A stretch of 64,000 nucleotides of DNA from an uncultured Pelagibacteraceae bacterium (GTDB lineage Bacteria > Pseudomonadota > Alphaproteobacteria > Pelagibacterales > Pelagibacteraceae). Shown here one piece after another: positions 36,925-45,561 of this stretch. The notes below the pieces were generated by a model. That model had not been told where the DNA came from, searched no databases, and saw nothing but the letters and a program-made list of their open reading frames with translations. Numbering within the stretch: position 1 is the first letter of the stretch; each line of letters opens with the position of its first letter. The translations under genes and the position numbers were made by a program. The stretch is taken from positions 43,922 to 107,921 of the forward strand of contig CACJLY010000005.1 of the NCBI GenBank assembly GCA_902594335.1, given 5' to 3'.

Positions 36925-37431
36925 ATGAATATTTTTTTTATAACAGTTATAATTTTTATAATAGTTTATGTTCTTCTGACGTGGTTTGCTAGGACCTCTG
37001 CGAAGAGAATTTCAAAAATAATAAGATTAATTATAATTATATCATCAATTTTGTTAGCTTTTTTAATGGTGTACGCTGGTAGATATATTTTTTCATTACC
37101 ATTCGTTTTAGCTATTTTGCCGCTAATAAAAACTAAAGCAGGAATTTCACTTTTTCAATTACTAAGACTTTGGGGTTTGTTCAGAGTTCTTAGAAACTCT
37201 GGAAGATTTAATTTTAATAATTTCAACCAGACAAATACTCAACAAAGTATGAATTTAGATGAAGCATATAAAATTTTAAATTTAGATCCCAAGAAGAAAT
37301 ATTCAAAAAGCCAAATCTTAAACTCATATAAAAAAATTATGAAAAAAATTCATCCTGATGTCAGCCCAGAGTTAAATAGACTTGCTTCAATTGTAAATGA
37401 AGCAAAAGAAATAGTAATCAAGAGTATATAA
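36925..37431 (+). CDS. Membrane-anchored J-domain protein (TIM14/DjlC-like)
   Basis: 168 residues. Two or three hydrophobic segments (about 1-16, 28-48, 52-65) anchor it; the C-terminal J domain (about 112-168) contains DEAYKILNLDPKKKYSKSQI and the HPD tripeptide in MKKIHPDVSPE, needed to stimulate a DnaK-type ATPase. The arrangement (N-terminal membrane anchor, C-terminal J domain) matches alphaproteobacterial relatives of mitochondrial Tim14/Pam18. Its role in bacteria is unclear. A dapA-like gene follows after 54 nt. Confidence 0.85.
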   Translation: MNIFFITVIIFIIVYVLLTWFARTSAKRISKIIRLIIIISSILLAFLMVYAGRYIFSLPFVLAILPLIKTKAGISLFQLLRLWGLFRVLRNSGRFNFNNFNQTNTQQSMNLDEAYKILNLDPKKKYSKSQILNSYKKIMKKIHPDVSPELNRLASIVNEAKEIVIKSI

Positions 37432-37485
37432 ATCTTGAGGGATATTAATACTTTACTAAATTTTATTTTATATTAATTTTATCTT

Positions 37486-38370
37486 ATGATTGAATTAAAA
37501 GGTATTTTTGCTGCTTCCTTATCAATATTAAAAAATGATCTTTCTCTTGATATAGATAATACGATTAAGCATGCAGAAAACGTAATAGACATGGGTTGTC
37601 ATGGTGTAGTTTTTTTTGGTAGCACAGGTCAGTCACAATTAATTTCTCTAAGTGAAAAAATACAACTAATTAACCAGTTACCAAATAGTAAATATAAAGA
37701 CAAATTTATAATAGGGACGGGCTTAAATTCACTTGCAGATAACATTAATTTAATAAAAATTTCTAAGTCTATGAATTTTAATACATTTCTTATAATGCCA
37801 CCTGCATATTATAAATATGATGACAGTGATGTTATAAATTTTTATTCAAAAATAATTGAAGAAGTTAATGATTGTAAAATTATTTTGTATAATTTTGAAA
37901 AACTTTCAGGTTATAAGTTTAGTCCAGAATGTATTGAAACTTTAGTTGAAAAATTTCCAGATCAAATTGTTGGCGTAAAGGATAGTTCTTATAATTTGTT
38001 TGAGACTTTAAAGATAAATAATTTTTCTATATTTCCTGGTTCTGAATCAAAATTATTAAAAGGGTTAGAACTAGGGTGTGATGGAATTATAACAGCTACT
38101 ACAAATATCACTGGAACTTTGGCTAGAGAAGTTTACGACGGCTTTAAAAATAATTCAGATTTATCTTCAAACAAAAAATTATGTGATGTAAGAGGTTGTT
38201 TTGAAAAATATAATTTAATATCTGGTTTACATACAGTTATGTCAGAAAAAAATCAAATATTTGAAAATCTTTTACCACCTTTAAAGCTTTTAGATTCTAA
38301 TCAAAAAAATGAGATATTAACAAGTTTAGGAAATTTAGAATTTGAAATAGCAAATTTAAAAGCAGCATAA
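37486..38370 (+). CDS. Dihydrodipicolinate synthase/N-acetylneuraminate lyase family aldolase
   Basis: Class I aldolase of 294 residues with a TIM barrel. The Schiff-base lysine lies in IVGVKDSSYN, the conserved tyrosine in ILYNFEKLSGYKFS, and the substrate loop reads FFGSTGQSQL where true DapA has GTTGE. The changed loop and Phe in place of Pro after YN argue against lysine synthesis and for another 2-keto-acid aldolase. The cfa gene follows 1 nt later, but a functional link is not evident. Confidence 0.82.
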   Translation: MIELKGIFAASLSILKNDLSLDIDNTIKHAENVIDMGCHGVVFFGSTGQSQLISLSEKIQLINQLPNSKYKDKFIIGTGLNSLADNINLIKISKSMNFNTFLIMPPAYYKYDDSDVINFYSKIIEEVNDCKIILYNFEKLSGYKFSPECIETLVEKFPDQIVGVKDSSYNLFETLKINNFSIFPGSESKLLKGLELGCDGIITATTNITGTLAREVYDGFKNNSDLSSNKKLCDVRGCFEKYNLISGLHTVMSEKNQIFENLLPPLKLLDSNQKNEILTSLGNLEFEIANLKAA

Positions 38371-38371
38371 A

Positions 38372-39559
38372 ATGAGTTTAATAAGTTTTTTAAATGATTT
38401 GTTTAAAGAAGATGGTTTTGAACTTGTAGACTCTAATTCAAAAAAATATGTAATAGGAAATCCTAAAAAAGAAAAACCGATAGTAATTAAATTACTTGAT
38501 CAAAAATTAATGCAAAAATTACTGATAAACCCAGATCTATATTTTGGAGAAGCATATATGGATGGATCATTAGTAATACAGAATGGAACGCTTACAGAAT
38601 TTTTAGACTTAGCTTTCAAAAATATAGGCAGGGGAGATATAAATTTTTATGGCTCGGTAATAAAAAAAATAAAAGGTACTTTCAGATATCTTACAAATTT
38701 TAACAAAATCGTAAAATCAAAAGAAAACGTAGCCCATCATTATGACATATCTGAAAAACTCTATGATTTATTTTTAGATGAGAATAGACAATATTCTTGT
38801 GCTTATTTTAAAAATGATAATGATACGTTAGAGCAAGCTCAAAATAATAAAATCCATCATATTATAAAAAAATTAAATATTCAGCCCAATCAAAAGGTTT
38901 TAGATATTGGTTCAGGATGGGGCACATTAGCATTAGCAATTGCCAAGGAGACAAAAGCAAGTGTTACAGGCATAACACTATCAGAAAATCAATTTGATTA
39001 TAGTAAGAATAAGGCAAAAGAGATGAATTTGTCTAATCAGGTTGATTTTAAACTTATTGATTATAGGCAGCTAAATGAAAAATTTGACAGAATAGTAAGC
39101 GTTGGAATGTTTGAGCATGTAGGGAGAAAATTTTATAAAACATATTTTAATACTGTTTTTAAACTTTTGAACGAAAAAGGAATTGCTTTAATTCACACTA
39201 TTGGTTCATCAATGCCCCCAAGAGACCCACAACCATGGATTACAAAATATATTTTTCCAGGCGGTTACACACCAAGTTTAAGTGAAGTTGTTAAACCAAT
39301 TGAAAACTCAGGTCTGATCGTGTCTGACATTGAGGTTCTAAGAATGCATTACGCGCATACACTAAGAAATTGGAAAGAAAGATTTTTATCAAAAAAAGAC
39401 ACTGTTTTAGGGATGTTTGATGAAAAATTTTTTAGAATGTGGGAATTTTACCTAGCTAGTTGCGAAATGGCATTTAAATGGGGCGACCAGGTTGTATTTC
39501 AATTTCAGTTATCAAAGGATAATATATCTGTCCCTAATACTCGGGACTATATTTATTAA
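38372..39559 (+). CDS. cfa: Cyclopropane-fatty-acyl-phospholipid synthase
   Basis: SAM-dependent enzyme adding a methylene bridge to unsaturated acyl chains in membrane lipids, 395 residues. The N-terminal lipid-binding domain includes NPDLYFGEAYMDGSLVIQNG. The methyltransferase domain has VLDIGSGWGTLALAIAKE (SAM site) and SVGMFEHVGRKFYKTYF (the MxEH catalytic region), preceded by ENRQYSCAYFKND. All are typical of Cfa/mycolic acid synthases. The start is 1 nt after the aldolase stop. Confidence 0.93.
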   Translation: MSLISFLNDLFKEDGFELVDSNSKKYVIGNPKKEKPIVIKLLDQKLMQKLLINPDLYFGEAYMDGSLVIQNGTLTEFLDLAFKNIGRGDINFYGSVIKKIKGTFRYLTNFNKIVKSKENVAHHYDISEKLYDLFLDENRQYSCAYFKNDNDTLEQAQNNKIHHIIKKLNIQPNQKVLDIGSGWGTLALAIAKETKASVTGITLSENQFDYSKNKAKEMNLSNQVDFKLIDYRQLNEKFDRIVSVGMFEHVGRKFYKTYFNTVFKLLNEKGIALIHTIGSSMPPRDPQPWITKYIFPGGYTPSLSEVVKPIENSGLIVSDIEVLRMHYAHTLRNWKERFLSKKDTVLGMFDEKFFRMWEFYLASCEMAFKWGDQVVFQFQLSKDNISVPNTRDYIY

Positions 39560-39590
39560 AACATTACTGATAAATAATTAAACAGTAATA

Positions 39591-40799
39591 ATGAAAAAAA
39601 ATAAAAAAAAGAAGGATAATAAAAAAAAAAAAATTAGCAAAGTTCCCTTAAAAACTAAAAAAAAAATAAAAAAGATAAAGAAAGTTAGTAAATTTTCCTC
39701 AAATAATAAGAAAAAAGTAAAGAAGAAAAAGAAAATTCCTAAGTCCAAAAATAAAAAAAATATTAATAAAAAGCTAGTTCTTAAAAAAAAAATAAAAAAT
39801 AATTTAATTACTAAATCAGTAAGAGTAGAAGAAAATTTAAAATCAAAATTAAATGTTAATGTCAAATTTGACATTTTTGCAATTGATAGGGGTATCTCTA
39901 AATTTTTTAACTCTATAGATGGAAAAATAAATGAATTTAAATCACAAAGAAAAGATGAAAAAAGAAGATTGAAATTAATAGAAATAGAAAAAAAAGATAA
40001 AGAAAAAGAAAAAATAAAAAAACAAAAAATCTTACAAGAGGAAAGACAATTAAAATTAAAAGAGCAGCAACTAAAGGATGAAGAAAGAATAGAAAAATTA
40101 AGAGCCAAAGATCTAAAATTGTTTTTGAGAAAAGAACAGGCGCTTTTAAGAAAAGAACAATCAGAACGGCAAAAAAAATTTTTACAAGAGCTAAGAATAC
40201 AAAAACAAATAGAAAGATTTAGAATTAGAGAAGTAAAAGAATTAGAAAAACTTGAGAAAATCTCTTTAAGAGAAAAAAGAGAGAACTATGGAGAATTACA
40301 ACAAAGAATAGAGAATTTAAAAAATAAATATAGACTTATAAGAGACCAAAAAATTAGAGAGAGAGTCGAAGCTCTTGGTGTCAAGACAAATGAAGCTGAT
40401 GATAGATCGGCACTCCTTCAAAAGGAGAGAGAATATAATTTAGCGAGACAAAAAATTGAGTTTGCTTTAGAAAGTTTTTATAGAAGTGCCAATAGTTTAG
40501 TTTTTCAGTTAAATAAAAGATATATTACAAGACACATGTCAATATTTAGATGTATAGATAAAAGGTTTGAGACAGGAGAAATATTTATTAAATGGGATGA
40601 GTCTTCGGACGATGAATGGTTAATTTTAATATATATAAAGGATAATTCACCTGATAAAGGAATAATTATAGAAGATAAGACAAATGAGGAAAAAAACATG
40701 TCTCATGAGTTTAAAGCAAATGAAATATTTAAAGCCTCAGACTTAATGGTAGATTCTTTAACGCAGCTAATTTCAAAAAAAAGACAGAAACAGCAGTAA
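39591..40799 (+). CDS. Lys-rich coiled-coil protein of unknown function
   Basis: 402 residues in three parts. Residues 1-70 are about half lysine (KKNKKKKDNKKKK type runs), strongly basic and without hydrophobic segments. Residues about 100-290 are a charged, K/E/R/L/Q-rich helix that should form a long coiled coil. Residues about 300-395 look folded, with RHMSIFRCIDKRFETGEIFI and DEWLILIYIKDNSPDKG. No signal peptide or membrane helix. The basic tail suggests nucleic-acid or membrane binding. No in-frame ATG exists before the C-terminal domain, so the start is taken as the first ATG. I do not recognise a family. Confidence 0.7.
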   Translation: MKKNKKKKDNKKKKISKVPLKTKKKIKKIKKVSKFSSNNKKKVKKKKKIPKSKNKKNINKKLVLKKKIKNNLITKSVRVEENLKSKLNVNVKFDIFAIDRGISKFFNSIDGKINEFKSQRKDEKRRLKLIEIEKKDKEKEKIKKQKILQEERQLKLKEQQLKDEERIEKLRAKDLKLFLRKEQALLRKEQSERQKKFLQELRIQKQIERFRIREVKELEKLEKISLREKRENYGELQQRIENLKNKYRLIRDQKIRERVEALGVKTNEADDRSALLQKEREYNLARQKIEFALESFYRSANSLVFQLNKRYITRHMSIFRCIDKRFETGEIFIKWDESSDDEWLILIYIKDNSPDKGIIIEDKTNEEKNMSHEFKANEIFKASDLMVDSLTQLISKKRQKQQ

Positions 40800-40807
40800 T
40801 TTTTAAT

Positions 40808-42232
40808 TTACTCATTTACGTAAACAGAGACCCCTCTAGAATTTATGTCTACATCAAATTTCTTATGAAGAGGAGGGAAAGCTCTCTGTGAACAATCAAG
40901 CCTGTCACACGTTCTACATGATACTCCAATAGGTAATTCAGATTTTTTGTCACTGAGATCTAAATTTTCAGTATATACAAATTCTTTAGCATATTTTGCT
41001 TCACAACCGAGACCTATAGACAGCATACTTTTTTTTTGTCCATATCTTCCTACACCCTTTTCAACTGTTTTTGCTATACAGACATATTTTTCCCCATTGG
41101 TCATTTTGCTAACCGCTGCTTGAATAACACCCGGCCTTGAAAAAGCTGAGTAAACATTCCATCTTGGACAGGCTCCACCGTATCTGGGTATCTCTATACC
41201 TGATAATGAAAATCTTTTTGAAATATTTCCAGCAACATCTACTCTTAAAAAATGAAAAGGTATTCCAGGAAGTTTTGGATCTTGTAAACATGTTACTCTA
41301 TGAGCTACTTGTTCGAAAGATGTAGCAAATGTATTTTGTAAAAGTTCCAAATCATATTTTAATTCTTTGCATTCTTTATGAAAAAGAGAGTAAGGCATTA
41401 ATATTGCAGCACCACAATAATTCAAAAGTGCAACCCTTGTTAATTTTTTAGACTCTTCAGTTGGAAAATGAAATGTAGTAAGGTATTCATCAATTTCTTT
41501 TGAGGCACCTTCTTGTGAAATTTGTGCCGCAGCAAAAAGTTTTTTAGTTTCAAGTGAGAGATAATCAGATAATAATAATTCTTTATCTTTTACCTTATAT
41601 ATTTTTGAAAATGGTTTTCCTTCTTTAGGTATTACATCTTTTACAGTTATACCATATTCATCTTTTAAAAACTGACATAAGGCAATATATCTTGTTCTAT
41701 TGTTTTGTTTTACTTTTTCAAAAATTTCATTAGCAAATTCTTCTAATTTTGGAAAAAAATTTTTATTTTCTTGTAAAAAATCTGAAATTACTTCACCAGG
41801 AAATGCATTTTTTCTCCCATCAATAATTTTACCTGAAATATTTTCTAATTTGTTAAAAATTTCATGATCTTTTTGTTTAAAGTTGTCACCTAGTTTAATT
41901 AAAGCTTTAGCAATCTTTGGATTTGTATTAACTAAATCCTTTACCTCTGGTCCAAGAATATCAAGATCCTCAAAAAGTTCATCACCCAACAATTCAGAAA
42001 TATTATTCTCAAGATTTATGTCTGTTTTGCTTGTGAGATCGGAAAGCTCTATTTTAAGTTTATCACAAACCCTTAAAAGCAAGTCTCCATCAATTTTTCT
42101 TTTTCCACTTTCTATTAGATTTAAATAGCTTGGTGAAATAGACATTTCCTCTGCCAGTTTGTTGGCTTGAATTCCTAGTTGCCTTCTAAATGCTTTGATT
42201 TTTGGACCAATTTTTGTATCAATTTGACTCAT
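40808..42232 (-). CDS. XRE-family regulator with short-chain fatty acyl/ScfR-type domains (RamB/MccR-like)
   Basis: Transcription factor of 474 residues from ATG 42232. The N-terminal helix-turn-helix (KIKAFRRQLGIQANKLAEEM, SPSYLNLIESGKRKI) is followed by an IrrE/ImmA-like middle and a C-terminal Cys cluster (SCRTCDRLDCSQRAF) of the DUF2083/ScfR type. RamB in actinobacteria, of this type, controls isocitrate lyase; here aceA lies divergently next door. An in-frame ATG at 42271 would add 13 residues but overlap the operator repeats, so 42232 is preferred. Confidence 0.85.
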   Translation of the reverse strand: MSQIDTKIGPKIKAFRRQLGIQANKLAEEMSISPSYLNLIESGKRKIDGDLLLRVCDKLKIELSDLTSKTDINLENNISELLGDELFEDLDILGPEVKDLVNTNPKIAKALIKLGDNFKQKDHEIFNKLENISGKIIDGRKNAFPGEVISDFLQENKNFFPKLEEFANEIFEKVKQNNRTRYIALCQFLKDEYGITVKDVIPKEGKPFSKIYKVKDKELLLSDYLSLETKKLFAAAQISQEGASKEIDEYLTTFHFPTEESKKLTRVALLNYCGAAILMPYSLFHKECKELKYDLELLQNTFATSFEQVAHRVTCLQDPKLPGIPFHFLRVDVAGNISKRFSLSGIEIPRYGGACPRWNVYSAFSRPGVIQAAVSKMTNGEKYVCIAKTVEKGVGRYGQKKSMLSIGLGCEAKYAKEFVYTENLDLSDKKSELPIGVSCRTCDRLDCSQRAFPPLHKKFDVDINSRGVSVYVNE

Positions 42233-42239
42233 TTTACTA

Positions 42240-42346
42240 TTTGTAAATTTTGTAAATTTAAATTTACACAAAATTATTCGATTTTACAAGTAAAATCAAT
42301 TTAATTGTAGATTTTGTAAATATTGTAAATTATAAAGTTTACATGG
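42240..42346. promoter_or_regulatory. Operator array between the regulator and isocitrate lyase genes
   Basis: About 105 nt packed with TTTGTAAA-type sites: TTTGTAAA at 42240-42247, 42249-42256 and 42313-42320; ATTGTAAA ending at 42329; reverse-orientation TTTACA at 42263-42268 and 42339-42344; plus a perfect palindrome of GATTTTAC and GTAAAATC around AA (42280-42297). RamB binds AA/GTTTGCAAA-like boxes, so these AT-richer versions suit the adjacent RamB-like regulator. A TATAAA at 42331-42336 lies 6 nt before the ATG of the small ORF at 42343. Confidence 0.6.
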
Positions 42347-42504
42347 AAAAAAACAAAATTAACAATATAGAAAACAACTACCAAATTACTAATAAAGAAG
42401 AGCATTCTGAGCACAAGTCAAAAGGTATTTACATTAGAGATGATCATTGCGATTGGGGATCTAGCGGAATGAACGAATTTACTGAAGAATACAGCTCAAA
42501 ATAG
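42343..42504 (+). CDS. Small acidic protein of 53 residues, unknown
   Basis: ORF from ATG 42343 to TAG 42504, starting MEKNKINNIENNYQITNKEE and ending GMNEFTEEYSSK. It is hydrophilic, with HCDWGSSGMNEF near the end, no signal or membrane segment. The TATAAA at 42331 is 6 nt upstream of the ATG, so a leaderless mRNA is possible; there is no SD. It lies in the operator region ahead of aceA and would be co-transcribed with it. Codon use resembles the neighbours. I do not recognise it; expression is unproven. Confidence 0.55.
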   Translation: MEKNKINNIENNYQITNKEEHSEHKSKGIYIRDDHCDWGSSGMNEFTEEYSSK

Positions 42505-42526
42505 TCATTAGTCATTTCTAGTCATT
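42503..42526 (+). repeat. Three AGTCATT direct repeats before aceA
   Basis: AGTCATT occurs at 42503-42509, 42510-42516 and 42520-42526, the first two in tandem, within the 44 nt between the small ORF and the aceA start. They could be an mRNA- or protein-binding site. No fold is evident. Confidence 0.6.
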
Positions 42527-42548
42527 TAATCAAAAGAGAGGGGTTTAA

Positions 42549-43823
42549 GTGTCAGCTGAGAATATTTCATACGATTTACAGAGATTTGCAGGTATTAAAA
42601 GAGATTATACTCCTGAAGAAGTTGAAAGATTAAGAGGATCAATCAAAATTGAGTATTCTATGTGTAAAATGCAGTCCCAAAAGCTTTGGAAACTGCTTAA
42701 TACAGAAGCTTATGTTAACACTCTTGGGTCACTTTCAGGAAATCATGCAGTACAACATGCAAAGGCTGGTTTAAAAGCAATTTATTTAAGTGGTTGGCAA
42801 GTTGCAGCTGATGCTAACAGTGCTGGTGAAATGTATCCTGATCAATCTTTGTATCCATATGATAGTGCACCAAAATTAGTTGAGACAATGAATAATTCTT
42901 TAGTTAGAGCAGATCAAATTCAACATATGGAAATGATAGATGGTGACATGGACAAAAGTAAGAGAACTGATTACATGTTACCAATTATAGCAGATGGTGA
43001 AGCAGGATTTGGTGGACCACTTAATGTATTTGAATTAACAAAAAAATTTATTAGAGCAGGTGCTGCTGGGGTTCACTTTGAAGACCAATTAGCTAGTGAG
43101 AAAAAATGTGGTCATATGGGTGGAAAAGTCTTAGTTCCTACTGGAACAATGGTTAGAAATTTAAAGGCTGCTAGACTTGCTGCTGATATTGCAGATGTAC
43201 CATTAATAATTTTAGCAAGAACAGATGCAAATGCTGCAAAATTAATCACAAATGATTTTGATGATAATGATAAACCGTTTTTAACTGGCGAAAGATCACC
43301 TGAAGGTTTCTTTTATGTTAAAGACGGAATAGAGCAGGCAATTTCTAGAGGTCTTGCTTATGCACCATACGCAGATTTAATTTGGTGTGAAACTGCTACT
43401 CCAAATTTAGAAGAAGCAAAGAAATTTGCTGATGCAATACATGAAAAATTTCCTGGTAAAATGTTAGCTTATAATTGTTCACCATCATTTAATTGGAAGA
43501 AACATTTATCTGATGAAGAGATTGGATCATTTCAAAGAAAGATTGGAGAAATGGGATATAAATTTCAATTCATTACATTAGCTGGTTTCCACACTCAAAA
43601 CATTGCAATATTTGAATTAGCAGAAAAATATAAATCAGAAGGTATGACTGCTTACTCAAAAATTCAACAGCATGAATTTGCAAGAGAAAAAGATGGATAC
43701 ACAAGTGTGAAACATCAAAGAGAAGTAGGCACATCTTATTTTGATGCAGTTTCAAATACAATAAGCTCAGGCAAAAGCTCAACTACAGCAATGGAAGGCT
43801 CAACTGAGTCAGAACAGTTTTAG
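42549..43823 (+). CDS. aceA: Isocitrate lyase
   Basis: First enzyme of the glyoxylate shunt, splitting isocitrate into succinate and glyoxylate. 424 residues, tetrameric cytoplasmic enzyme. The catalytic signature [15 protein letters not shown] holds the active Cys, and [19 protein letters not shown] and [11 protein letters not shown] form the metal site. GTG start at 42549 behind AGAGGGG. Control by the divergent RamB-like regulator is inferred from the operator array. A membrane protein gene follows 11 nt later. Confidence 0.96.
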   Translation: MSAENISYDLQRFAGIKRDYTPEEVERLRGSIKIEYSMCKMQSQKLWKLLNTEAYVNTLGSLSGNHAVQHAKAGLKAIYLSGWQVAADANSAGEMYPDQSLYPYDSAPKLVETMNNSLVRADQIQHMEMIDGDMDKSKRTDYMLPIIADGEAGFGGPLNVFELTKKFIRAGAAGVHFEDQLASEKKCGHMGGKVLVPTGTMVRNLKAARLAADIADVPLIILARTDANAAKLITNDFDDNDKPFLTGERSPEGFFYVKDGIEQAISRGLAYAPYADLIWCETATPNLEEAKKFADAIHEKFPGKMLAYNCSPSFNWKKHLSDEEIGSFQRKIGEMGYKFQFITLAGFHTQNIAIFELAEKYKSEGMTAYSKIQQHEFAREKDGYTSVKHQREVGTSYFDAVSNTISSGKSSTTAMEGSTESEQF

Positions 43824-43834
43824 ATGATAGATTA

Positions 43835-44125
43835 ATGTTTACTAGTGGTCTTCTTTTAATAGTAAGCTATCTCTTATTTAAATATACGGTTCAATGGATT
43901 CAATATTATAATCAAACTGATCCTAGGATGCCTGACTCTATATGGCGTTATACCTGTGATTATAAAGTTATTGGCATAAGAGATATTTGTGACCTGGATG
44001 ATAAGCCATTTGTAAGACAAAGAAGGAAAAGAGATAAAATTGTTACAATAATGTATTTTATTGTAGTCCTGGCTTTTGTATTTTCTATGTATTTTATGGC
44101 GAGTTTATTAGGACTAATTCTTTAA
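43835..44125 (+). CDS. Small membrane protein of unknown function
   Basis: 96 residues with two transmembrane helices (about 1-20 and 71-95) and a central polar loop containing YNQTDPRMPDSIWRYTCDYK and DLDDKPFVRQRRKRDK. The basic run before TM2 suggests the loop is cytoplasmic. It follows aceA by 11 nt and may be co-transcribed. It overlaps the convergent J-domain gene by 12 nt. No family recognised. Confidence 0.65.
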   Translation: MFTSGLLLIVSYLLFKYTVQWIQYYNQTDPRMPDSIWRYTCDYKVIGIRDICDLDDKPFVRQRRKRDKIVTIMYFIVVLAFVFSMYFMASLLGLIL

Positions 44126-44836
44126 TTTTTGAATCTGATCCCATGCTGAATTGACAGCTCTCATTTTAGCTTTACTCTCATCTATAACTTCTTGTGGAAC
44201 ACCTTTGCTTAATAATAGATCCGGATGGTGCTCTTTGCTAAGTTTAATGTAACGCTTTCTTATTTCTTCAAGCGAGTCGTCAGGCTTGCTCTCTAAAACA
44301 ATATAAGGATTTAATTTATCTGATGACTTTCTACTTTCTTTTATCCCATTAATTTGTGTCTGATTTAATCCGAAAATTCTGGCTATATCTTCTATCATAA
44401 TTAACTCATTATCACTTACGTGCCCGTCAGCTTCAGCAATATAAAAAAGTGTATTAATTACTTCCTCTAACACATTTATATTATCTCTATAAACTTCAGC
44501 AATTTGTTTTGCATATGGTTCATATCCAGTGCTTTCCTCTTTAGCTTTATTAAAAATTTTACCAACTTGATCTAATTCACTTTCAGGTATTTTTAATTTA
44601 TCTTTCACAGCAATTAATTCTTCACGACTAACTTGTCCATCTGCTTTGCTTAGCTTTGCTGATAAAACAATCAAAGAGAGTGCAAATATTTGTTGAGGCT
44701 GTGCAAAAGATCTAAATCCACCACCTGATCTGGCTCTTGACATTTTTCCTCCAATTAAGGATCCTAAAAGCATACCGAAAGGGCCACCAATTGAAAAACC
44801 TAACATTCCACCAATTATACTTCCCCATATTGCCAT
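44114..44836 (-). CDS. DjlA-like co-chaperone: TerB domain plus J domain
   Basis: 240 residues. A Gly-rich hydrophobic N-terminus (MAIWGSIIGGMLGFSIGGPF) likely inserts in the membrane. A TerB-like helical domain follows (about 50-150, KLSKADGQVSREELIAVKD and YIAEADGHVSDNELIMIEDI), then a C-terminal J domain with ISKEHHPDLLL-type HPD motif (seen as KLSKEHHPDLLLSKG). This is the DjlA arrangement. It works with DnaK at the membrane. The upstream DUF6134 gene stop touches its start (1-nt overlap). Confidence 0.88.
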   Translation of the reverse strand: MAIWGSIIGGMLGFSIGGPFGMLLGSLIGGKMSRARSGGGFRSFAQPQQIFALSLIVLSAKLSKADGQVSREELIAVKDKLKIPESELDQVGKIFNKAKEESTGYEPYAKQIAEVYRDNINVLEEVINTLFYIAEADGHVSDNELIMIEDIARIFGLNQTQINGIKESRKSSDKLNPYIVLESKPDDSLEEIRKRYIKLSKEHHPDLLLSKGVPQEVIDESKAKMRAVNSAWDQIQKLKN

Positions 44837-45522
44837 TACTCAAAACTCCTTAATCTATATTCCCAATTACCCATTTTATTATAAGTTACTTTTAATATTA
44901 AATTATTTTCTGGATTATACCAAACATCAAATTCAAATTTTTTTTCATCAGTAAGATTTTCATCATTTGATTTAATATTAAAGTGTTCAGTTAAATATTC
45001 TTTACCATTAATAGTAATGTTTTCATTTCCGATTAAACTCACTGTCTGTTTTTTAATGCTTCCAGATAAAGGACTGATTTGTTTATCTGAATTGAATATT
45101 TTGTGGTTCCACCAATTTCCAATTGTACAATCTAAACTGACTTCACCTTTGTATGATGATCCATCTATAATGAATTTATTTATAGATTTATCATAATTTA
45201 AATTTACATATTTCTCTTTATCATTTTGAAAAGTATTTGATTTAAAAAAAATTAATTTATCATCTTTATATTTTTCTATTGTTTCGCTTAATATTGAAAA
45301 GACTGTTACTCCAAATAACTCTACTTTAAAATTAGTATAATTTTTTACTACAAACAAATCCTTATCAAATTCAAAGAAGTATTTGGTGCTTCCAATAATT
45401 TCATTATTTCTTAGAACATCCATCTCAATTTTTTTAAGACCTTCATAATGACTGCTATGTGCCATCACCTTAGAAGCAAACATAATAATTATTGATGCGG
45501 TTATAAAATGTTTCATTTTCAT
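44836..45522 (-). CDS. Periplasmic protein of the DUF6134 type
   Basis: 228 residues with a signal peptide (about 1-21, FITASIIIMFASKVMA|HS). The mature chain is rich in beta strands: KKIEMDVLRNNEIIGSTKYF begins it, SIGNWWNHKIFNS-like CTIGNWWNHKIF sits mid-way, and it ends FEFDVWYNPENNLILKVTYN and WEYRLRSFE. Family members are alphaproteobacterial secreted proteins of unknown role, similar in style to DUF3108 proteins. It overlaps the DjlA-like gene by 1 nt. Confidence 0.75.
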   Translation of the reverse strand: MKMKHFITASIIIMFASKVMAHSSHYEGLKKIEMDVLRNNEIIGSTKYFFEFDKDLFVVKNYTNFKVELFGVTVFSILSETIEKYKDDKLIFFKSNTFQNDKEKYVNLNYDKSINKFIIDGSSYKGEVSLDCTIGNWWNHKIFNSDKQISPLSGSIKKQTVSLIGNENITINGKEYLTEHFNIKSNDENLTDEKKFEFDVWYNPENNLILKVTYNKMGNWEYRLRSFE

Positions 45523-45561
45523 AGATTTTAGTTAAAGAAAGTATAAATAATAGCTAAATAT

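Noticed and set aside
39578..40108. Long minus-strand open frame rich in Phe, Leu and Ile opposite the Lys-rich gene
   Set aside because: It is the antisense reading of AAA/AAG-rich codons (TTT/CTT), has no family pattern, and the plus-strand gene better fits the coding style and operon direction.
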